Below are positions 1-11,900 of a stretch of DNA of 64,000 bases, in pieces. The stretch lies in contig NC_090967.1 in the NCBI RefSeq assembly GCF_040807025.1, positions 1,796,001-1,860,000 on the forward strand, written 5' to 3'. The first letter of the stretch is position 1. Each line of letters starts with the position of its first letter. A program made the position numbers and the translations under genes. Under the pieces are notes generated by a model. The model worked only from the letters and a program-made list of their open reading frames with translations. It did not search any database and was not told where the DNA came from. Source of the stretch: Struthio camelus. Lineage: Eukaryota > Chordata > Aves > Struthioniformes > Struthionidae.

Positions 1-774
1 TGTTGGATGCTATAGATCCTCTGGTTCTATTGTCTTTTAACATTAAATGCATACAGGCTACGCTGGCATTTTCATTGCCGTGCTACAGTATTGGGATTGT
101 CTTAATCAGAATGAAAGTAGCAGGAATCAACTGAGAAGCTACTTGGATCTACAGATTTTAGAAGAAATGTGGCTACCCATTTTTTTAACAGTTCTGCTAC
201 ACTTCCAGTGTCTGAGTAAAATGTATATTGTGTTGTGTGGGTGCACCAAATGTAGTGTTTGAACTAGGAAGTGTCTGCTGAATTCTAGACTTCTGTGATT
301 CTTTAAATTGGCAAGATTTTCTGGAAATTTTGTCAGTTATGAGTTTTCTCCAGCAAACTGCTTGTGAGCGAGTGTGAGTGGAAAATGAATCATGCCTTAC
401 GTGTGTAAGTCCAATTGTGTAGCTCATTGCAGTATCAATACTGCTCAAATGCCTGCAGATATGGATGTGTCTGTGTGCTAGCAAAGGTTTTGCATAGTTG
501 TATGTAGAAAAATTGCAAGTATGTAGGGACAAAATTTTCAGTAAGTTATCTCCTGTCCTTTACAACTTCCGGTGCTTTTAAAGCAAATCTTGGAAGTCAG
601 ACAGACTGCTTTAAACTTCAGATCTACTTCTAATCTTCTATTGCTGTCTGTCTTCTGTACTGTATTTCTCTAAATTCTGGGATACTTGTGAAACCTTTAT
701 AAATCTTCAATAATTATATGCAAATTGTTCTCAAAATAAACGTTCAAAATGTTGTTCAGCTAATAATATTTCAG
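1..774 (+). other. RANBP3: RANBP3 intron (partial)
   Basis: AT-rich non-coding sequence that ends in the acceptor TAATATTTCAG at 764-774, directly before the first recognisable exon. No further exon, RNA gene or clear repeat was recognised in it. Confidence 0.7.
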
Positions 775-3700
775 AATCACTGGCAGAGTCTGCAGCAGCC
801 TATACTAAAGCAACAGCAAGGAAATGTTTACTGGCGAAGGTAGAAGTGATTACTGGAGAGGAAGCTGAAAGTAATGTGTTACAGGTAAGAAACTGGTGAA
901 GTAGAGAGAAGCTTTGCATTTGTGGAGATTGGTATGGCCATCTAGCAAATGCGTACTACCTGATTCTCTACAACTTGGCCATCCTGTGTATCTCTAATGT
1001 GCTGCTTTCTTGTGTTAAAATGCAAACTGTGGGTGTTTATGCTCAGATCCTTGTTTTGTTCCTTCTTAACTTCCTCTTTCTGAATAAAATTCCTAGTTTG
1101 GACAATCTAGGTAGCTGTTTTACAAGTCTTAAGTGTGCTTTCCTGAAGCAATCACACAAAAGCTTCCATCTTCTGCAAAACAATTATTTATTTAAATAGA
1201 AGTATTTTATTTAGTTGACCTAAATATTCTTTAAGTACCTTAATTATTTTACTATTGCAGATTATTTTAACTCAGAATTGGCTATCGTGACTAAGCAGTC
1301 TGGTTTCTTGCATAGGAGAAACCATAAAACAGCACTCAGGAGTTAGTGTTCAGGTGCTTGTTTGAATTAGTGATCTTTTAGATGGACATTCAATCATGAT
1401 TCAAAGCTTTCCAATTTCAACGATGATTTATTTTGCAATGCAGTTGTTCGTTAATTTAAATATTTTTAATAACTTAAGTATATCTTTAAGAAAAAGATTT
1501 ACACCAAAGCCCTGCACATAAGAGGAATATACCCCTCCCCCTTGTCCTCCATTTATAGTTTCTTACTATTGAGTTAGTCAACTGTTATGCTATTGAGGTA
1601 TTTTTTGTTACAGATTCAGTGCAAGTTGTTTGTTTTTGATAAAAACTCTCAGTCTTGGGTAGAAAGAGGTCGAGGACTTCTGAGACTCAATGATATGGCT
1701 TCAACAGATGATGGAACTTTACAGTCTCGACTGGGTAAGAGGAACTATAGGAAGCGAATTGCTGGATGATAGTCTGCGTTACTTTCACAGGATGCTTCTG
1801 TGACAGATAGTAGTAGCCACTTTGGGTTTTATCTTAGTTATAGCAGCTCAGAAAGCAGTTTGGACCTTTTCTCTTGCTTCATTTAATAACTGTTTCCTCT
1901 ATAGAGAGGAACTTTTCAGATCCTCTTATTGTAGCCAGTTCCAGTTACTTCTGGAATATTCGTTTTTTCCCCTAAAAGCAAGCTGTATTTTGCATTTAGA
2001 ATATTTGACTAGAAATTACAGTAATATTCTCCAGATCTGAACTCTGTGCTCTTTTGGGGGACTGGGCATTTGTGGGGGCAGTCTCTGCTTTGAATAGTGC
2101 CCAGTTGTTCAAATGGGCAGGAATTTGCATTAGCCTGAGGTTATCAGCTCAGATCAGTGAACAGTGATTAATGACTTTGATCTGTGTATTAACATATCAG
2201 ATTTGGGCATGTTTAATTGTCTAAATATCTTTAGACATGTCTGATACTCTGTAGCCTGCAGTCTTCTGATTAACAGTCAAGATTCCTGTTTTAAAGTATT
2301 TTTCCTTTCCTGATATTCCTTGTAAAGAGACTTACAGACACTTACTTAAAAAAAAAAAAAAAAAAAAATCATGTTGGCTGTTTTTGAGCTTCCTGTTTTG
2401 TCTTTTTCCACCTAAGTAATCTTCTGTGTTGGCTCTAGTGATGAGGACTCAGGGGAGTCTCAGGTTAATCTTAAATACCAAGCTTTGGGCTCAGATGCAG
2501 ATCGACAAAGCCAGTGAGAAAAGTATCCGGATCACAGCCATGGATACAGAGGACCAAGGAGTTAAAGTTTTTCTTATATCAGTGAGTACTTTTTTTTTTT
2601 GGCTTACCTCCTAATTTTCCCCTCCACGGCCATGTGTTTATGCGTGCACACGCATGCACACACACACACAAATGTACAAACCAGGTAACTGGCTTGACAG
2701 ATTTCTCTTGTTTGAAAAGCATTACTAACTTTGAAGAAATTCCGCTTGGAAGGCTGCTCTATGCTATCCAAAGCATTGACATGGAGTTGTGGAAGCTGTT
2801 CGGTGCTCATTCAAAATGTAGATACAGTGTAAGATTAATTCTAATCCTCTTTTGTTAACAAGGAAAAGAGGAGGCATTTCATAGACTTCTATGTAATGCC
2901 TTACAAAAAATTAGATCTGCTAGAAGTTATGTAGCATGAGAGAACTGTCACTGTCTATAGCATGGATGGACATAGAATCTTCTTGACAGATATTTAATGC
3001 TTTGTTTTTAATCAGCCTCTCTATTAATAGTAAAACATAAAACATTTTAACTTTGACTTTCTTTTAAGACTGAGTATTCCGAGCAGTAACAGGCCAGTGA
3101 AATTGATTTCTGTGCCTGGTAAAAGAGGTGACAGCAATCAGAATTAGAATTACTAAAACACTTGTTGATTATATCACAATTTCTTAAGAAAGAGCAGTGA
3201 TTCCCTAATATCATTAAGAAAACTTATAGAATTTGAGAGGTCTGACCACATTTTATTGACCTAGTCTGAGGAGAAGAATCAAGTGTTCTCATGGATCGGA
3301 AATTAAGAGAACAACAACAAATGGTCAGGTTTGCCTTTGACATTAGGTTTGTAGCACCAGTATCTGGAGTCCCAGAGTGGAACTAATGGTACCAAATATA
3401 CATTAATGAATAAAAGAGCAAAGCAACGAGATGAGTAAATAACTCAAATTTGTTAAGTCTAGAGAAAATGCTGAGGGAAGTTAAATTGTCATCAGGTTAT
3501 TCACTATTAATTTTAACATTAATAAAATGTATCTTGTATGAAATAATTCATTACAGCTTCCTTAGTGTGAGGAATTCATTGAGACAGTGAAGACCAAGTT
3601 TTGCAGTATTCAGGAAAGAGTTGTCTTTTAAATAGATAGTAATGTCTGTTAAATGCTTAGTTTGATGGGCCTAAAAATCCTTCATTTGAAGGGCTGAAGT

Positions 3701-5216
3701 GGCCATTAACCTTTGAGAATACAGAAAAAATATTCTGTGGAACAAGTTGTCACAAATACTTCCCTCTGAAACAGCTGGCCAGTGTAAGAGAGTGTGCAAT
3801 AAATTTGAAGAATCACATCCCTGATGGCATGTTTGTTGTATTTTCTTATTATATCTTGTTATGTTAAAAATTTATGCAGTGTGTCATGAAACAGTTAAGT
3901 GACTTGATTATGATTAACAGTTTTTAACGATCTTTAAAATTAAGCTTAAGCTTTTGGGGGTATTAGGAAAGCTGCGTGACTCCTGGATGAAGAGGGTTGC
4001 ATGTAATTCTTTGTAAAGTTGGCTAGTGCTGGTTTTGTTAGCCAGAGAAGTTTGGTGCTGAGCAGAGAGAAATATACTTTCATTATCAGAGTTGAATATA
4101 TCTGGCATTTTACTATGTATTCTGCAACCAGTTCTGATCTAGTTTGAAAAACCCTGTATGGGAAAACTGAAAGGCAGGATGTGAAATGTTTGGCATGACT
4201 GCCTTGTATTACATAGGGAGTTGTAACAGAATAAAAAGACTGCTTACGCCTTTTTCTTGTTTTTGAAAAAAAAAATATATATATATATGTGTGTGTGTGT
4301 ATATATATATAAAACGTAGGCAAGCTCTAAAGATACAGGGCAGTTGTATGCTGCGTTACACCATCGGATCTTGGCTTTGCGGAGTAGAGTGGAACAAGAG
4401 CAAGAGGTCAAGAATGTAGCACCTGAGCCAGAGGTAACACAATCAAATGAGGAAGACAGTGATGATGATGTCATTGCACCTTCAGGATCAGTTGGAAGTG
4501 GTAAGCAAGAAAGACACAAAATTTCCTGGTTCTCCATACATTTTTCTCCTTTGTCCTTTACAGCAGACTGTTCTCTCTGCAGCTGTATCCCATAGGTGTA
4601 CTTCTGATCTGTTACTTCTCCCAAATGTTTCTGGAATAAGACTCGTTGCATAAATTGCCTTTTTGAATGCAAATATCTATAACTTCCAAGGACATGGAAA
4701 GTGTAATTGATTCAGTTGTATGTGAGGAGACCATAGTGATTAAAAAGGTACTAGTCATCAGTTGGAGGAAAGTTTTCTTCTGTACTCTTGACTGGAGTCA
4801 TCTGTGCTTTGCCTTTCTACGGCTTAGAACATCCCACCTTTTACTGTGACTAGTCCTCCATCCTGATTTACAGCAGAAAAAAAAGGGAATAGGCATGAAC
4901 AAAAGCAGTGGGTGGGCTTGGAGAGGCAGTTCTGGTGGAAACTGAGTGGCAAGGTTTTTTGGCTCTGGATGCTATTGGGATCCCAAAACCACATTGGTGA
5001 AGAATATAAATTTTTTTAGTGGACAGAACTTAGTCTGGAGAGGAAGAAATAAGAGGATAAAACTCTGCTGTTCTCATCTGACACTGAAATCCTAAATCTG
5101 AGACTTTTCTAGGCTTCTCAGAACAGGAGACAGATGCTTCTTAATGACAAAGAACTACTCTCTTTGTTTCAGGTCCTAACGATGAAGGTGACGGGCAGAA
5201 TGTTGGCAGCACATAG
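775..5216 (+). CDS. RANBP3: Ran-binding protein 3, last five coding exons (5' partial)
   Basis: RANBP3 is a nuclear Ran-GTP-binding cofactor of CRM1/XPO1-dependent export (known for the family). Five exons splice with GT-AG junctions and matching phases: 775-884, 1614-1734, 2439-2581, 4320-4500 and 5173-5216, giving 198 codons plus TAG. They encode most of the Ran-binding domain (RanBD1), including the hallmark stretch SWVERGRGLLRLND in the second exon and LRLILNTKLWAQM in the third. An acidic serine tail follows (NEEDSDDDVIAPSG), then the C-terminus DEGDGQNVGST, which agrees with the recalled vertebrate C-terminus. The upstream exons, with the FG-type and NLS regions, lie outside the window. 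No frameshift or stop was seen. The 3' splice site of the fourth exon listed is unusual and is described separately. Confidence 0.96.
2348..2368 (+). repeat. Poly(A) run in RANBP3 intron
   Basis: An uninterrupted run of about 21 A residues. No retroposed gene body was recognised upstream of it, so it is annotated only as a homopolymer. Confidence 0.8.
4239..4319 (+). promoter_or_regulatory. RANBP3: Unusual 3' splice site of a RANBP3 exon with microsatellite
   Basis: The acceptor ACGTAG|G at 4319/4320 has no adjacent polypyrimidine tract. Instead an A-run and an (AT)n(GT)n(AT)n microsatellite occupy 4266-4310. No AG dinucleotide occurs between 4239 and 4317. A pyrimidine tract (TTTTTCTTGTTTTT) lies at 4251-4264, just after a branch-point-like CTTAC (A at 4246), about 73 nt from the exon. 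This looks like a distant-branch-point acceptor with an AG exclusion zone; the branch point itself is inferred. Confidence 0.55.
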
Positions 5217-6552
5217 CAGAAGTGAGCTGATCTGCTTGCAAGGCTGCTATGAACACCATCTTGCAGGCATCTCTCTGGATACCCCAGGCCAGCTATTGTT
5301 TCAGGCAGTGTTGAAAGCTCCAGGACTTGAGAACTGTGCATCCCTGTTCTGTTCGTTTGTTTTTTTGGTCTGGATCAGTAGATTCCACACAAAAAAAGCA
5401 GACTTGGAAACTACCTGAATGTGGTTTGGGATGTGAAAGCTCATCATATTGATGAGCCAAAAAAAAAAAAAAAAAGAATCCAAACATTTCCCCTCTTCCC
5501 TGTAATTGAAATGGCACATTACAGCTTGTCACAGCTTTTCATTGGGAACTTTTGACTGTTTCTTCAGTAGTTCATGTCTTGCAGGCCTCCGAGATAGAAC
5601 TTTCCAGCACGATTCCAACTTGAATTCTTCTTTCTTATCCCTTATTTCCCCTTATGAGTTTTTACCACCTGCAGGGAAACCCTGTCCTCCTCAGTTCCGA
5701 TTCTCAGACTGCCCTTTTGGGTTCATTCTCTTCTGGACGGCAGATGGGGCAGCTTCTGTTTTTACCTTTTAACCCCAACGTAGGTTGTGGACGCTGTTGT
5801 TCCCTGTCTAGTGGGTTTGTAAGCAGAGAGGAAAAGAACATTGTGGTTCACCAGAAAGGCTTTTTAATGTATTAATGGGAGACTCTAAAGTCCACAGGAT
5901 GTTTTGCTAACTCCTTTCTTTCTTCCCGTTTCCATTATTATTATTTGGGGGTTTATATTGTGGTGATACTTTTTTATTTTAGTTTTTCAATAAGATGCTC
6001 TTGTGTGTTGAAAAAGTGAAACTATTGTTTTGTACTGTTCTTTTCTGTTACTATTTAAGGGAGAGCTAAGCCACTATATATAATAGATGTTGCATACAAT
6101 TTTTCTTAGAAAATTATATGTTTCTGTGGCTACGGTAAATTGTAGGAGGCATACAGGTTAAACCTTCAGAAAAGTTGATGAGGAAACAGTTGTTTGCCCT
6201 TGGAAGAATAAAGTAGGCTCATGTGATGAGCTCGGTCAGCCATTAAAATAAATCTGTGTAAAAGCAGCTGTCATTTAATGGCTTGATTCAACAAGCTATT
6301 TAAGCACTTGTCTGACTTTACCATATGTGAATGATCTTATTGAAGTCAATGCAACTATTCATGCTTAAAGCTGAGTAAATTTTAAATATCTTGCTGAATT
6401 AATGGCCTTAAATAGAAAATAACTTTTAACTCTTCCTGTCCCTATTCTGTTTCCTGAAGTCTTGCAGCATGAATAAAAAGGTAATATTGCCAGCTTTGAA
6501 TAGTTTGGGCTGAAGGATATTGTATTCTGTTCCACCAAAATAAAAGCAAGAA
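5217..6552 (+). other. RANBP3: RANBP3 3' UTR with several candidate poly(A) signals
   Basis: This sequence follows the RANBP3 stop codon. AATAAA hexamers occur at 6207-6212, 6247-6252, 6472-6477 and 6539-6544; an isolated one lies at 8294-8299. Which is used cannot be decided from sequence. Apart from homopolymer runs (poly-A near 5460) nothing else was recognised. Confidence 0.55.
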
Positions 6553-8639
6553 CATGTTTTCCTGTGTGTAATTCTGAAGTACTCCTGCTGTAACCACAAT
6601 TTACTTTTTTGCTTTGGATGTTTTCTAATTATTTGGGCCTTTTGTGTGAAAGTTGAGTTTTATTTTGTTATTAAAACATATGGTATATTCTTCTTATCCA
6701 GCAAAGTTGGAATTTAATAGTCACCTAAGGACAGTGACTAGGACATTTTCCTATAAATTCCCCAAACTGTTCTATTTCCTTTGTAAATAGATTATTGGTA
6801 GATAATTTTTGACTTGCTTGCTCTTTTTCTCGTAGGTTAAGGAGATCTAAAATGCACCATTAAAAGAAAAAAAAAAAAAAGTATGTGTGTTGGGGGGGTG
6901 TAATTAATGTAGCATAAGTAGAAAATGAAAACCCGGGTTGTAGTACAAAAGAAACTTTGAAATGATTCAAATGGCAAAACAGCCCTTATTGCCTTTAATG
7001 AAAAGATACTTTTCACTGGGAGTCCAGAGAACATTTAATTCTACTACTTGTCCATTGCTAACTGTTTTTGGAGACTTCAGGTATTGAGGGGTGTTGTTTT
7101 GATTTGTTTTTCCTGAGAGCCTTTTGAAGGAACATCTTGGATTACGTTTTTGGAAGTGGCTAATGATTAGCAGTGCCATTGCATTTGTGATTTATCTGGG
7201 CTGCCTGCTCATGAATTTTTTGCATTTTGCTTTTTTCTCCTCAGAGTTATGGGTGGGTTTTTTTTTTTTTTTAAACCATGCACAAACATATCGATGCACT
7301 CTTTCTCATGCAGCTCTCAAAAAATCTAGCCTGTTTCTTAATACCTACACAACTGTTCTTCTGCATCATGTGTTTTGGGGAACTTCAGTATTTTCAAACA
7401 AGTGATCTAGATTTTGGATCTTGGATCTTTTTACACTAATACTCAGATTTAAACGGCTCTTTTCAAACAATCTTTCAATATAAAGCTCTTCATTGTCAGC
7501 ATAAAGATGATTACAATTAATAAGGTCTTGGTCAGCAGGGCCTAATTGTGGAAAAACGAGTGATGTTTCCTGATCCCCAACTCCATTCATTTTGGGATCT
7601 GTGTAGAGTCCCACTTTGAGGTGCTTTACCTATATGTGAAGTTGGTGCATGAAGATTCAGAAGAACAGAATAAGCATGTTTGCTTTGATGGGTTTTAGTG
7701 GTATGAGTCACCTATGGCATTCGTTTAAAACAAACAAAAAAAAAAGGCAGCTATTTACTGATACAAATTTTTCAGATGGAAACCTTGCGTATATGTTTAT
7801 AGTGAAGAGAAAAATATTTCATATTAGTCTAAAATTTTATGGCTTGTAAACCGCTAACAGAATTGGCTATAAATTCAAGCCATGTCCAGCAAGATGTAGG
7901 AGTGAAAATCTAATACACTTTCTGCTTTAAGCCGTAGTAAACTAGTGACAAGTAAAGCCAGATAATGCCCATGTGTTTTGAAAGATCTATGTAAGATTGT
8001 CATATCAAAATGTACTTGGGAATTTCATTAAAACTTTTAACAAAAAACAAACAAACAAAAAAACCCAAGCCCTGTGTTGTATTTCCTATGCTTGGCAATG
8101 ACTGTTAGAAGGGAGGTTGATAATGATTGGGTTTGCCTTGTTACAGCAATCACCCGCTGCACCCCTCTGCATCTTTGCCTCAAGGTCTGTTGTTAACAGA
8201 TGGGTTTAGCAATTACTGCGTATCTTCTTGCTGCTGACTGATGTGGCTACAAAATCTTCAAATTTCCCAGGAAAAAAAAGACACTAAGATTGAAATAAAG
8301 TTGAACACTTGTATTGAGAAAGTGTTACAAGAATGGAGGTGTTATTGAAACCAAGAAAAAAAATACTCCTTTATCCAGTAAATAAAAAAAAAAAAACTAT
8401 ACCTGTGGGAAATACAAACATTAAGATGAGAAAAAGTGGAGTTAGAACATCCTTCCATAGTCCAGTTTCCATTGTTACAATGTGCAAGTTATCAGAGATA
8501 ACAGGGCGGAGAAGGATCTCAATGAACTAGTCCACTGCAGTCCTCCGCTGAAACCAGGCTGGGCAGATTTCCAAGTTGTTAGAAGTCTACAGGGATAAAA
8601 ATAACGTGTAATGTCTCTCTCACTTGTTCCTAGTCTGTT
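6553..8639. other. Intergenic AT-rich stretch, no gene seen
   Basis: The sequence is AT-rich with short homopolymers (for example T-runs near 7260 and A-runs near 6865 and 8385). Open frames are short, lack splice context and look random. No exon of a known neighbour was recognised on either strand. Confidence 0.5.
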
Positions 8640-8990
8640 CCATTGCCTAGGTATTACTAGCATTAAATAGATCTTCCTAATGCATCCCTTTTTGCAGTTG
8701 GACTGGCCTTTGTCCTCTCCTAGTGAGTGCAGACGATAGTTTGTTCCTTTTCTCTGTCTTGAAACATGTTTCATGTGTGAAGATATATTTCCCTTCAATC
8801 TTATCTAGTCTGAGCAATTCCAATTATGGTAATTGACGTAACTGGTCATGCAAGATTTCATTAAACTGACTTTTCACTGTACTCTTTTTTTCTCCCCTTG
8901 TTCTTTGGTCTTCCAGTGCACTGATGCTTTCTTAGTATGTTTTGAACTCTAGGCGCTATGTAGATAGCAGATAACCCCTTTGTAACATTC
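8640..8990 (-). repeat. Ancient CR1/L3-like LINE 3' fragment
   Basis: Read on the plus strand, the order of phrases (CTTCCTAATG, a TTGCAGTT block, a TTTGTCCT block, TCTGTCTTGAAACATGTTTC, then TTCAATCTTATCTAGTCTGAGC) matches the antisense 3' region of old amniote CR1/L3 elements. The copy is highly diverged and its ends are approximate. Confidence 0.45.
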
Positions 8991-11900
8991 CTTTTGAATT
9001 TAATTTTCCAGAGTAAGACTCCCCCTGCTCCCCTTGTGAAGATCAGGACAGAGTAACAGAGGTGCTAAGACAGAACTGCTAAGCTGAACTTGCATATTTA
9101 AGGCAATCTTAATTTCTAACTCCTAAGTTTTGGTATAGGTATAGTTTACAAACAAATACTCAAATGAAAGACAAAAGTTATAAAAGTTAAAGATAGTCTC
9201 CTTTCAAGGATTTAAAGATATTAAAGGTGAATTTGTCAGGAAAACTGGTAATTCTACTGTTGGATGCCTTTTCTAAGGGCTATCTGTGACTTGAATGTGG
9301 GATAAGTTTTAAATGAGCTATTATTGATAGAGTTTGATAGCTTAGCTTCAGCTCCTAATGAGTTTAACAGCCCTTTCTCAAACATAAAATCTAAAAAAAA
9401 TAAAGCAATAATGTTGTATTTGATGTCCTCCACTGGTCCTTAAGAGACTAGGAGGTTATCAGTCAAACTGCCAGCTTGGGGACCTCTGCTGCTGGTACTG
9501 GTTATGCCAAGCAGTCCACACAAATTGTCATACTAGACCAATTGTACATGTGGGTCCAAGGACCTTGCTTTTTATACTGGTCACTGAAAAGTAGCTTATT
9601 AATTGTTACCGTTGGATTTGATCAGCCCAGGTGGAGCTCTGACATCTCTGTAAACCTTGCTCTAAAGAAGCAAGAAAAGTGCAAAACATGGGTTTTATAA
9701 CCATGGTATTTCTTTCCACAGCTCTAATCTTCCAGCACTTGCACAGAAGAGTTGGTGAGAGTTTCGGTTCAAGCCTTCTGACTTTTGGGATTAAACAACT
9801 TGTGGTAATTAGCAAGACAAGACAGCTCAGTCACTGTTATAGTTTTTTATTATTATTATATTCAGGCTGCTCCTTCAGTATTTCTGTAGTGCAACATCTT
9901 GCAGAGAAGATGAAATTCCTGTTCTGAAGCATTCAGGTGGCAAGCTTAGGCAATTGATATACATACAGATAGGAGGTTTACTGAGTAAGCCCATACAAAG
10001 AGCTTTGGAAAAAAAAAAATAGGGGAGGATGGGGGAATATGTTCTGAACGTAACTTAATTGTGTGTTGGGGTGTGTGTTTGTGTCTTTATTTCTCAGAAA
10101 AATTAGAGGAAGTGGGGAAACAGCTTGCAGCTTGTAATATTATGACAAGAGATTCCTTCCCTCCCCTCCCCTCCTCCCCAGTTTCACAATTAAAGGAACT
10201 ATAACTCAAAAGCCTATCTCTGTACTAAGTTAACTCTGCTGTGTAACTATGGTCTAGACTTAACCTGAGGGGTCCACAGCTTCATTCATATGCCCTCAGC
10301 CTTAAGAGTCTGTTCCTGTACAGTGCTCACTGCAGAAATGTAATGGACAGTAGCTTTTATCTTAGTATAATGAGGTAAGTTCCAGGTATAGCAACATGTA
10401 AGTCAATCTAGATAAGTAAAGGTGCTCTTAAAACATCTAACTCAAAATATTTTCTGATTGCAGAGGGTTAACCATGCAGTCTATAGGTAAAGCAAATTGA
10501 GAGCTGCACAGAACTGGGTGACTTCTATTAAGGCACATGTAGCTAATCAGAGAACAAGGAGAGAAATCAGGAAAAGTCTGTCCTACCCCACACTCAGCTG
10601 ATTCATTCTGCACCTTCTACAATGTGTAATACATGTTCAGAAGGACGGAGTACTTTGAATGCAGCCAGTAAGTAAAGTGCTAAACATGACTGCACTGTCT
10701 TACCCTATGCAAGACTTGATTGCTTTCATAAGTTTGTATTGGGGCAAGCTCTTAATGGCATGTTTTGCTAATGCTATCATGGGTTTTCTAGTCCTGCTGT
10801 CCATAATGATGCTGCTGCCCTTCTTTAGATCTGCTTTAAAAGGATTTAGGTAGCCAGAGGAAAACAATGGTCTATATCTTTGTGTAAACTGCTTCCTCTA
10901 ATAAACTGTGAGTAAGTGATGGCTGCCTTTGCTTTCTACTTGCAAGAACAGCCAACTTTTTGATGGGCTATCTTGCAGCAGACCTACTGTTACTATGGGA
11001 CACTTGAGACTGAGATTCCCTCTATTACTAATTCACCAAAGACTACTGATTCTGTAACTGGAAGATGTTGAGACAGTTCTAGAATGAGGATGACTTGTCT
11101 TCCCCTGCCATGTCTAACTTGCACCCCACCCCCAGCAACTCCAGCTAATATTTAAGGTATGCTAAAGCCAGATGCTGAGTACAGATCTTTAAAGCATTCC
11201 AGCACCTAGGTATGCCACGTTCTCCCCTCGCTGCTGAAGAGGGGATGGGAAAGCTTATACATAATGGAAGCCTACACCATTACCAGACAGTGTTGTAGCC
11301 TTTTGCCATCTAAGCGCTGTTGTGCCAGAAGTAAGGGTAGTTGTAAGTACTTGTAACAAACCACTACTTCGAGAGATAACTTTCCCGGGGGACTAATTAC
11401 TATGCAACTCCAACCTCTTTGAACACCTATCACAGAAAAGGCATGGTTTGGGTGACTCGAGAATAATTGGGAATAAACTTCTTGTATAAAAGGAGGAAAA
11501 AAAGGCAGAGAGGTCAGATGAAGCTTAATTCAGGCTTTAATCCAGTTATGGATTTTAATGCTGGGGAAAATTTAGAACTGGAAGAGCTTGGTCGGACAGG
11601 AAATTCATTGAGAGAATATCACAGTAAGTTGCTGAATATTTTTATTATCAAACTGAGAACAACTGAACAGACAGACCACAGTACTTAAATGTGTATTAAG
11701 TGTGTAAAAATCTCTCTATTTCATGAGGAAAACATAAGTAAAGATACAAGTATAACAATGTACAGACACAGCCAGAGAATTAAAATACAGAGTCCATGAC
11801 ATCCACAAGAAAAAAAATCAAAGTTCTATTTAGTTATAACTGTAGCCCTTGCCCAAAAATCCCAGCACTAAACAGTTAAAGGATCAGAGCTGTTAAAAGT

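Noticed and set aside
8475-8798. 107-codon minus-strand frame
   Set aside because: It overlaps an ancient CR1/L3-like fragment and does not correspond to a conserved part of the LINE proteins.
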